Shown here piece after piece: positions 56,601-64,000 of a DNA stretch of 64,000 nucleotides. The position numbers were made by a program, and so were the translations under genes. How positions within the stretch are numbered: position 1 is the stretch's first letter; each line of letters opens with the position of its first letter. The stretch comes from Thuidium tamariscinum (Eukaryota; Streptophyta; Bryopsida; Hypnales; Thuidiaceae): contig OX344749.2 in the NCBI GenBank assembly GCA_947034885.2, forward strand, positions 21,405,501 through 21,469,500, in the 5' to 3' direction. Below the pieces are notes generated by a model. That model was not told the DNA's origin, made no database searches, and saw nothing but the letters and a program-made list of their open reading frames with translations.

Positions 56601-57011
56601 GGGGATTCCAACTCCTCACAGTCAATTGTGGAGGTGGCAGGGGCTTTTGACAGGAGGATGAGCGAGGCCGTAATGTCTTTTCGAAAATTTTTAGTGGGAG
56701 GAGATGGCCCCGGCCCGCACTGGTTTTCCGTTGGAGATGTCAATGTAACACTGAACTTGATGGTATCTTCAGTAGATGATGCCTTGGAAGCATTAAAGGC
56801 ACATGAAGTGGATCTGCCTCAGAAGCGAAAGAATAAGCGGAGGGTGGAAGATGAGGATGACTTCTCTCCAGAAACAAAAAGACAATTCAGTGCGGTTGAC
56901 ATGGCAGTGGCTTCGAGAGGGTCCACTGGTGAAGGAAGCCCCGGTCCTCACACTCGCCGTACAAGTGCAAGACTTAGGGATAGAGAGGGTCCATCTCATG
57001 TTACACCGTAG
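53685..57011 (+). CDS. RING protein with CKKYVKM domain and SIM-like repeats (1108 aa)
   Basis: A single open frame with no stop. I choose the ATG at 53685 (MASEGDERGG) over 53604 because of promoter spacing and because the upstream part reads like leader. Residues 47-142 form the domain shared with the 42694 protein (WEEEAAPYWSSKMCKKYVKM, HIDKLWPRE, CKSTNCNNAHFVH, NYSLASMVYAELIL, KVDWSTY). At about 336-348 VVIDVEVIDVEVI is a repeated V-I-D-V motif like SUMO-interacting motifs. Coiled coils lie at about 460-550 and 590-632. A RING finger at about 763-812 reads CSIC...CRHTFHVTC...CPEC, typical of E3 ubiquitin ligases. The remaining 300 residues are a globular part without known domain and a basic Ser/Arg-rich tail. 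RING plus SIM-like repeats suggests a SUMO-targeted ubiquitin ligase. The family itself is unrecognised. It is the only intact member of the four-gene set. Confidence 0.8.
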   Translation: MASEGDERGGGINAAGGGNRRHKPKGASHELHYEILDDPNIKAENGWEEEAAPYWSSKMCKKYVKMYHIDKLWPREAHELHTRGFACKSTNCNNAHFVHCALEVWRALFGKKAMSKGYINYSLASMVYAELILERKVDWSTYPTTAQTPFVQEMNGKDIPDLYNPQGGPSEVPKPKRVLKNTRKIETKVSEVPSDGPRLQPTHTLRTMEDTEGEGVEGEVFATPPTDLICTPNVTTVAEQGILEDIQSGKKEGGPPLARCEGSEDTEEVAEGEIAEVNATIHDIIDSNALDIFELVHSKPSCLSKPRVSSPVQSATIEAAIAKKNGEASQGKGKEVVIDVEVIDVEVIPNQYPHLSTLNTSQLEALSNMPNAVELERLLEASVMFRSHLLDLNRSEETSEATTSNATQGEANRRSWASVAEIQVTLANLGRFVAEVSPQLTEVAQDFAKLSPELLASALTFHKFTESLFPFLDERFEDKRQLVAFLEENTKFVALQEEFKETSDKMVEQLRISKNEAHFQVATMKWQTERIEALESEVGTLKDVIKKVEFPKAKQKDGAKHFSGNEKNKIQEVTPVVAIENRASSFQDASIQTECHEVDELKQKVDKLTEENASLQSELQRLEHVVRLDDYLPKSSKDDQWLAWIQKLEDKPTIVSRAMKGLLKLAGKSDEQQQIVESSLMSLRKRFETHPKGTTEITCWGDMDAMFERLNHTKKEESPHINWALEVEEGWVPYNTLSAHIKDNEKTVVHASHTSRGILEGKCSICQGPFGPEGALTMGQCRHTFHVTCIIKASLVRSVCPECRSLLSSRFYEMVGTLECMPPSYEYNRWTLPLDQAPFYFQNYMHWGKPLTWDSLEDKHGLYEDSMVPLDPFVWMTRDRHVELRARGIEDAEARELFCRGMGGHWSIDHHKFFRFPEKEVKKGPDGNWVDVEHTKELQERYGAYNHTLIGRALFLSKLEEAAKVRALVELDGDSNSSQSIVEVAGAFDRRMSEAVMSFRKFLVGGDGPGPHWFSVGDVNVTLNLMVSSVDDALEALKAHEVDLPQKRKNKRRVEDEDDFSPETKRQFSAVDMAVASRGSTGEGSPGPHTRRTSARLRDREGPSHVTP

Positions 57012-57575
57012 GGTATTCGTGAAAAGATATAGTAGAAGTGGATCTTTTATTAGCTGTTAGATATTATATTACGGAGGATTTGTTTTAACTTTGAATCTTT
57101 CGGAGATTCATTGCAAATCATTCATAGTAGCTATAGTATGGTTTTTATTTTTTTTATCAATACGAAAATATATGTGAAATACAGAGTTGCAAATGTGTAT
57201 ACATTTCAAGAATTTTATTTTAGTTGAAGTCTGACATGCACCATCATATGATCAATTGATCATATATGAAGATGTTTTTGTTTGATGATGCAAAAGGCTA
57301 ATTTTAATTCCAGAAGAGAATGGGATATGTGAATCAAGGTTTTCTTCTATGCAGGGAAAAAAATAAAATTATTGTGTTCACTGCAAAACTTTATAAATTC
57401 ATTTTTGATCATTCCATATTTTTTTCCAAATCTTTTTGAAATTACCATGATCTTGAAGAGTTTAAAGAAACCAAGTTCAATTTAATCTACAAGAAAGTCA
57501 TTTGTGATTTGTTGTCTCTAAAACAAAGTTTTAGATGTTTGAAGTCCAGTTGTAATAACAATTTCAGTATAATTG
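57012..57575. other. 3' flank of the RING gene
   Basis: AT-rich and non-coding, presumably including the 3' untranslated region. Ends at an R-family repeat. Confidence 0.4.
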
Positions 57576-58484
57576 TAAGCCCTGAAAGACCAAACTCGGT
57601 TTTTTGGAACATAGCAATATCGAGCAGCTCATTATGAATGGGTTTTTTTTAGGGTTTGTCTTTCAGATTTTCACACAAGATGTGTCCAATGTGGTGGAAA
57701 TTTCATGAAGTTTGACCGTATAGATAGGAAGATATGAGCATTCAAAGTTGGAAAACAATGTTTTTTTAAACTTGAGTTTGCAACTTCAAATGACTTTGTC
57801 CTCCATTTCTGTAATTTTTTTGCACTACAGTCTACAGACTTTGAATTTAAACTTTTTTCTATTGAGAAATTGGGGTAACAGCTTAGGAAAAGAAATTTAG
57901 AAAATAAAGTTTTTTTTTTCATTCTTTAGAAAATTGTGAAGTAGATGTAGGTTCAAGATTGAAAGAGAAAGTGAATTGCAAATATCTCATACATTGAATT
58001 GAAACATTATAATCCCAATGGTGAAATTGTTTTAGCAAGCAAAACCAACCTTGTCCAACAACTTTTTATTGAAAATTGTGGAAATTGCATTCACAAATTA
58101 ATCCTAAATTTTTTTTTTCCAAAAACATGTTTACATTGTCCAAAAAACAAGATTGTTCATGACTTTCACATCACTAATCCAAATGGAATGAATCAAAGCT
58201 TCACTTGTAGACAAAAATAAAATCAATAAAAAATTAAAAAAAATTTAATTCTGAAGTTTTTTATGATTTTTTTTCTTCCCGGCGACATGAAAATGATATT
58301 AAAGATGGCATAACTTTGGCTCATGGTCACCAATTGGAAAAGAATAATATTCCTACAAAGCTAATGAAGTTTTTTATCTGAGTTATGTGAAAATTTCAAG
58401 CAAATTCATTCAAAATTGAAGTGACAAGTACCTGCCCAAATTCTTGAAGTCCCCCAAGTGGACTCTTGGTCCTTTGGGGGTTAA
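57576..58484 (-). mobile_element. Repeat family R, second full-length copy
   Basis: Starts near TTGTAAGCCCTGAAAGACCA and ends CTTGGTCCTTTGGGGGTTAA. Read in reverse it follows 46616-47403: CAATTGGTGACCATG near the CCCAAAGGACC end, and TATCTTCCTATC-type sequence with AAACTTCATGAAATTTCCAC at the other. Non-coding. Confidence 0.72.
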
Positions 58485-58784
58485 AGTATTGAAACCGGTA
58501 ATTTTCACTTGCGAAAATGAATTGTTCACATTTCATTATTTTGAAGCACTTCATACTTCTTTCTATTTATTATTTTTTTCCTATTATTTGTACAATTCCA
58601 AATGATTTGAAGTTCTTCAATCACATAAGTAACTTCCATTGCGAAATAAATGTAAAGAGTAACCAACATTTTCAACATTTTTTCATACAAATGTGACATC
58701 GTGAAGTGGAGGTATTTGAATTTGTCAGTGTAAAAAAAAGGATATATGTCCATTGAAATGGTAGAAATTACTAATTTGGAATTG
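58485..58784. other. AT-rich spacer
   Basis: Nothing recognisable. Lies between the R repeat and array 4. Confidence 0.4.
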
Positions 58785-59080
58785 TGGATGCGTCCGCCTC
58801 GTCGGGGCTGTCCGATCTAGGCCATCTGCCAGTCGCCGTTGTCTGCGCAATTCTTCCGCTACGGAAGGCCGTCCGATTGGGGGCCGTTCGCCTCGTGGTG
58901 GCTGTCCGCCAGACCCGTCCGCCTCTTGCTGGCGTCCGACTGGGGGTCCGTTCGCGACCGTTGGCCGTCTGCCTCTCGCCGTCCGCTGCTCGCCGTCCGC
59001 CGATCGGAGTACCCTGTCGGGCCGTTCGCAGTTCGGTCCGCTGTTTCGTCCGCACTATCAATCGGGATTGTCTCCCGTCC
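58785..59080 (+). promoter_or_regulatory. CGGAC/GTCCG array 4, upstream of the hAT transposase gene
   Basis: GC-rich block of CGTCCGCCTCGTCGGGG, GGCCGTCCGATTGGGG and CCGTCCGCTGCTCGCCGTCCG words, GTCCG-oriented with respect to the gene, the opposite of arrays 2 and 3. Confidence 0.8.
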
Positions 59081-59119
59081 GTTGCAACGGTCACGAAGAG
59101 CAACCTTAGAACTGAGGAG

Positions 59120-59125
59120 TATAAG
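59120..59125 (+). promoter_or_regulatory. TATA box (TATAAG) of the hAT transposase gene
   Basis: GAGTATAAGTCTCC lies just after array 4, 258 bp before the start codon. Confidence 0.6.
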
Positions 59126-59382
59126 TCTCCAGAAATTGTCATTTGCAAGCACTCCTGTAAAGCTGAACGCTAAGATTTCCAAGGGCTAGGCGCTGCAATT
59201 TCGGTTGTGTCCCTTGCTTGGTAATGCATAGTTCAGTGGTCAGGGGGGCTTTGGTTTCCAAGGCTTCATTCTAACTGTATCGGTTACTTTATTGACGATT
59301 TTTATTCCTGCGGAGATCTTCACCCTTTTTGTGGTTACACTTGGAATTTGAAGTTCCAAAGAAGCACTAAAAATTCATCATT

Positions 59383-62300
59383 ATGAGCAAGGATTGGTCT
59401 TCTTGGTATGGCGCCCCTTCAGTTGGGAAAGTACAATGCAAAGCCTGCAACCTAGTGTTTGCCAAAAAAACATGCCGTATGTTTAGCCATCTTGGTTATG
59501 AAGGTGCATCAGGGTCTCGTGATCGAGGAATCAGTCTATGTCCACGACTCACATCCCAAGTTCAGAAGCTATTTCGTCAGTGCAAGGGGGTAATCCCACG
59601 AAGAGGTGAAAACGAGAATTTGGGTGGAAACGGGACAGTGGAGGCCACGGTTGTAAATGATGCAGCAAATGAGAGACCCTTGACACCGTCAATATGTCTT
59701 ACACTGGAAGATTCTTGTACAATACCAAAAGAAATTGTCCACGTGTCTTCTGGAGCACTTGCAAGTACTCAAGCATCTGATGAAGGAGACACAGCGATAG
59801 GATCAACTAGTAGGCCTTTGGTGCAGAGGTGGATAGGAGATGGCTTTGAAGAAGCGAATAGACGGAAATTGCATGCAGTGTGGGCTAATTTTTTTTATGC
59901 TGTGAACATACCATTTTCGGTGGCACGGAATGCAGCATTTAAAGAAGCGGTGAAGAAAATGGCTGAGTTTCACAAACCCTAGACCCCACCATCGTACCAT
60001 GAATTACGACATAAGTTGTTTGATCAAGCGAAGGCAGACATTAAAGTGAATATCAACAAGCAAACAGAAGACAGCATCAGGAAGTTTGGAGCAACATTGT
60101 CTATTGATGGGTGGACTTCGGCAGCAAATCGCCCATTGGTAAATGCAATGCTCATGTCTTTTGCGGGCGAGCAATTCCTAGGATCGGAGGATACAACAGG
60201 AAAAGAGAAGAATGCCGCCTATTTGGCCTCCATTTTGGAAAAATTCATAAAAGAAGTAGGTCCTTCCAAAATAGTACAAATAAGCGCAGATAATGCGCCT
60301 GTGAATGAAGTCGCATACAAGTTGATATCTCCAAAGTACCCTCATATATTTTTCCAGGGTTGCGTGGTCCATGCCCTGAATTTATTACTGAAAGATTGGG
60401 GCAACGAACGGTGGATTGAGGAGGTCGTGGGCAATGCCCATAACGTAGTGAAATTCTTCAAAAAGAGGCACATGCCTCTTGCAATATTTTGAAGGTACTC
60501 GCCGGACTGCATGTTGTTGATGGCGGTGGAAACTCGGTTTGCTTCGAATTACAACATGGTGGACCGTATGTTGAAGGGGAAGGGGAAGTTACAGCAAACG
60601 GTGACAGACCCACAGTGGGAACAATACGTGAAAACATTAGGGCGGAATACTAATGCTCGCAGTGTGTGCCGAAGGGTGAAGGACATCATTTTGAACGAGC
60701 ATTTTTGGCGGCGTTGTCAAAATTTCAAGGATTTATCGGCTCCAGTGGTACATGGTCTACGCGATTTGGATGCAAAAAGGCCATGTATGGGGAAGGTGCT
60801 ACATATCATGAAGAAAATACAGAAGCACGTTTTGTCGTTGGATGAAGCACCTTTTAGTTTGTCCTTGGATTTAGCCATCCAACTACAAGAAGCCTTTCAC
60901 GAACGGCGAGCGATGGTAGAGACAGATCTACATTATGCAGGGGCTTTGTTGAATCCCTATCTTCTTCACGACAAAGAGCTTGCTGATGATCAAGATGCAA
61001 TGGATGCATGCAAGCGTGTTTTAATGATGAGAAGAAGTATGTATCACAGAAGAGTATGCCGCTGTTGTGAAGGAATTTGTAGCCTTTTGACATAGGGACC
61101 CCCCTTTCCACAATATGTTGAACCCCGACGAACAACAATTGTCGGCGGATGCTTGGTGGGATTTTGAGGGCGCGTGCGGGAAGTTCATTGCTCCAATTGC
61201 CAAGCGTATTTTGGCCCAACCGGTATCTTCCTCTTCATGTGAACGAAATTGGAGTAGCTATTCATTTGTTCACAACAAATCTCGAAACAAGTTGACGCCA
61301 CAGAGAGCACAAGATTTGGTGTATGTGTACATCAATACTAAAGTCCTTTCCGCATCTCAAGAAAATGATGAGAAGAAGTGGTACGAAGAGCAATTCGAGA
61401 ATGTGGATATGGAAGAGTCCATGTCAGAGGATGAAGGTGGTGAAGATCATGGTGATGGTGAAGAGAGAGATCCCCTATTTGATGATGAATATGATGCGGA
61501 ATACAATGTGACTAATTTGGTTGATGAACCATCCCAAGACCCTCATCATAATGATGAAGACTTTGAAGACAATCCATTGGATGTCTTCAATTTTGAAGTG
61601 GACGAGGAGAATTACGACTATGATGAGGGTGTCCCATCAAAAGCTAAATTTATGGATGGAACTACAGTATTGAGTAGTGAGAATGTTCGAGCACATAGCC
61701 GGGACACTAATGTGGCAATGGAAGAGAGAAATGGGGCAACGATGAACATCGGTGGGACTTCGACCCCGGATGAATTGATTCCAATTTCTAAATGTCCATC
61801 GCCAGTAGGGGTCGAAGCAGAAGAACTTGGCAAACAGAACGACTTGGGAGACAGTGGAGTGAAGGTGGACAAAAATGTAGGTGATACAAGTGTTGCATTC
61901 GTTGAAGTATTGGCGTGTAAGAAAAGCTGTCTTGCGAGTACCGAGAAAGGTAAAGCAAGGGGAGTAGCAACACATGTAGATGTAGGTATGATGGAGTCTG
62001 GGAGCCCCATGTCATTTGAGAATGGCAAAGGCAAGAAGCCCCTCGCACGAGATCCAACTAAACCCCCACGTAGCGGTCCTCCACGCATACTGTTCAAAAG
62101 CGGCAATGCAAGTTTAGGTGGTCTCGGTAGTTTACGCTACCGAGATAAGGATCCAGAAGAAGATGAAACGTTGGAGTCCATGTTTGGTCCACGTTCGCTG
62201 AAGTCATCAAATCGATCACTTTCTTTGGGCGCAAATGAGATCATCATTCCAAGCGGATCAAAAGCAAGACAACCAGCAATGAAAGAGTCCAAGAAAGCTA

Positions 62301-62655
62301 AAATAAAAGAATACCGGAGGCCTTTGCAAGATCACCATCGAAGCGGCAAAGTCTAGGTCGAACCCCCCTTGATGTATGTGAACCTTTTTCACAAAGCAAA
62401 GTGAAACCGGTTAATGGTCTCGAAAAAGGGATTGGGAAGTCTACATTAGGAGTTAGAGACATGGTGAAAGAGCAAAAGAAGGGTAGACGCAAGAGATCGC
62501 TTGCATCAAAGCAAATATCCGGAAGAAAAGAGCGAGTTCTACAGTCTTCATCCGATAGTATGGAAAGCACAAGTGATGAAGAAGACTCAGAATGGGATTC
62601 AAGAGGTCATAGTAGTGGAGCTGAGGTGAGAGGAGACGTTGATTACAAGCCTTAG
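59383..62655 (+). pseudogene. hAT transposase with BED-like finger, DUF659 and dimerisation domain, interrupted
   Basis: About 1,090 codons from MSKDWSSWYGAPSVGK. A BED-like finger comes first (VQCKACNLVF...SHLGYEG...GISLC), then a linker, then the DUF659 region of the hAT core (RWIGDGFEEANRRKL, SIDGWTSAANRPLVNAM, IVQISADNAPVNEVAYKLI, GCVVHALNLLLKDWG, VETRFASNYNMV). The dimerisation domain follows (DAWWDFEG, IAKRILAQPVSSSSCERNWS, HNKSRNKLTPQRAQDLVYVY). A long acidic tail ends in a basic Ser-rich stretch. This tail is unusual for hAT transposases, which are commonly 600-800 residues. Interruptions: TAG at 59980-59982, TGA at 60490-60492 and 61088-61090, a frameshift near 61030-61045 and another near 62290-62310. 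Arginine fits at least one TGA. The gene is therefore inactive in this copy. No hAT terminal repeats with an 8-bp duplication were found around it. Confidence 0.85.
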
Positions 62656-63689
62656 AAATTAAAGGAATGTAGACTTAGGTGTTTAGATATTCATGGTACA
62701 TGGTAATATGGAGCTTATAAGTTGTAATGGAAATGGTTTGTTTGAACCTTTGAAAGTAATATAAGTTTTCATGCGCATGTTGGAAACGTCACTATGATTT
62801 ATTGATTTTTGATTTTTTGGTTTCATGGTATTCAAAAATAATGAACAAAAATTAAATTGTGACAATGTTTGGTTCGTGGATATGGTCACATGGACGAAAC
62901 ATGATAAGGTAGGTGGCTCGAATTGCGACAGTCTATTTAGAAGCATCCCTATAAAAAGCTCAAAAATTTGTTTCAAAAATAAATAAATCCATAAAATTTT
63001 ACGACAATAATTAGGCTTCAAGGAAAACATAACCCAACACATTTTTTTGAAAACTAACATTTGATGAAAAAGATACAGGCCCCTGAAGTTGAAGCCATCT
63101 CAATGTAGTTTGGTGAATTCAAATTGAATTTGTGAACTTTGATTGACTCCCAAGAAATCAGTATAAGTGTATAACTGAGATTGTTCTAAAAATTTTATCA
63201 CACAAACTAGAAGAGAGTGTGCAAATTTTCCAACAAGTTTTGTTGAATTTGGAAATCGGATACAAAAGTTATAGCACTTTCAATTGGACTTAAAAGTATA
63301 TGAAGACAATGTTGGTTTTAGGGCTTAATTTTAGTAAAGGTCACATTTAGGAACCTAAAGTATTACTTTTTCAGCGCTTCATTGCTTGTTTTTGGTCAAG
63401 CTATGGTTTTTTCCAGACTGCGCATGTGTGGGTTTTGCAACTTGCAAGACCTAGAATCACAAATACATACCTATGCTAGAATTCTTTGAAAACATAAGTA
63501 ATTTATAAATGCTTGGAAAAATATGAAACCATTTGGTTTAGATTTCGCATCAATGGTTCTTTAAACGAAAAATAAGGGGAAATATTTTTGGGCATCTTCA
63601 ACCCATCAAAAAAACCAAAGAGCCCTTAAAGGGTCGCTTTTCAAGCCATCTACTTTACATGTTATTTGAAAACCCTAAATCCAGAAATG
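62656..63689. other. 3' flank of the hAT gene, AT-rich
   Basis: No gene supported. A minus-strand frame at 62683-63060 reads as random AT-rich sequence. Confidence 0.4.
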
Positions 63690-64000
63690 CAATCGACCGC
63701 CCGCTCATCCGTCCTCCCGTCCGCAGTCCTGTCCGCCCGTCCACAGGTCGACCGCCCGTCTGGCCGTCTGCAGTCCCGTCTGGCCGTCCGCAGTCCTGTC
63801 CGCCCGTCCACAGGTCGACCGCCCGTCTGGCCGTCTGCAGTCCCGTCTGGCCGTCCGCAGTCCCGTCCGCCCATCCGCAGTTCGGTCCGCCCGTCCGTAG
63901 GCCGACCGCTCGTCTGGCCGTCCGCAGTTCCGTCCGTTGCTCCGTCCGCCGGTCGCCGAGGACAGCGTCCACTACGTCCACTAAGTCCGGACATCTGGAT
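63690..64000. promoter_or_regulatory. CGGAC/GTCCG array 5, at the window edge
   Basis: GC-rich block with longer internal repeats: GTCCGCCCGTCCACAGGTCG followed by ACCGCCCGTCTGGCCGTC occurs twice (about 63736 and 63796, 60-66 bp apart). No TATAAG box or gene is visible before the window ends, so its partner gene, if any, lies to the right. Confidence 0.7.

Noticed and set aside
63655-63994. Repetitive minus-strand frames in array 5
   Set aside because: Same cause: a stop-free short repeat, not a gene.
41962-64000. One giant hAT element carrying all four array-promoter genes
   Set aside because: Attractive, but no CAGG-type terminal repeats with an 8-bp duplication enclose the region and the genes point in different directions. 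Kept only as a hypothesis of a co-regulated set.
1-64000. CRISPR arrays, bacterial operons, ribosomal RNA or tRNA genes
   Set aside because: No regular short repeat-spacer pattern and no rRNA or tRNA sequence was recognised; all evidence points to plant nuclear DNA.

Overview
This is nuclear DNA of a land plant. The evidence is a CACTA transposon carrying the plant-specific Tnp2, Transposase_24 and TNP1/EN/SPM protein families, a DUF247 gene (a land-plant family), canonical GT-AG introns, and short CCCTAAA telomere-type repeats. The window is AT-rich and crowded with nested mobile elements, which suggests a large, repeat-rich genome. I cannot assign the species or decide between bryophyte, lycophyte, fern and seed plant.

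Layout. (1) 773-23084 is one structurally complete CACTA (En/Spm) element of 22.3 kb. It has 31-bp perfect terminal inverted repeats, a 3-bp AAC target duplication and many AATGACTT/AAGTCATT subterminal motifs. Its transposase gene (TnpD-like) lies on the minus strand at about 2.0-6.1 kb. Its second gene (TnpA-like) lies on the plus strand at 13.0-18.0 kb and contains an FCP1-like phosphatase domain whose catalytic aspartates are replaced. Inside the element sit a CCGGAT-rich module (8.7-12.45 kb) and a 3.9-kb segment with LTR-type ends and a 5-bp duplication (18656-22538). (2) 23-30 kb is AT-rich DNA with several small inverted-repeat elements, including a 257-bp hAT-type fold-back element nested in a larger one. 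(3) 30585-32078 is the only ordinary host gene, a DUF247 protein on the minus strand. (4) 33.5-42 kb holds a roughly 400-bp direct duplication (33.5 and 38.3 kb), one copy of which carries a Tourist-like MITE, and an array of about eight 136-bp repeats. (5) 41.9-64 kb holds four mostly single-exon genes: a Gly/Tyr-rich protein, a protein kinase-like protein, a 1108-residue RING protein and a hAT transposase. Each has the same promoter plan: a GC-rich array of CGGAC/GTCCG motifs, a TATAAG box, and the start codon 160-260 bp further on. A fifth array lies at the right edge.

How the parts relate. Most element genes are interrupted by a few stops. Several of these are TGA codons where arginine would fit, the pattern expected when methylated CGA decays. 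The RING protein is the clear exception and is fully open. The shared promoter plan, together with a shared N-terminal domain between two of the proteins, is the best candidate here for an undescribed system: a co-regulated set of transposon-associated genes. Whether they belong to one giant element cannot be settled from this window, because no common terminal repeats are visible.
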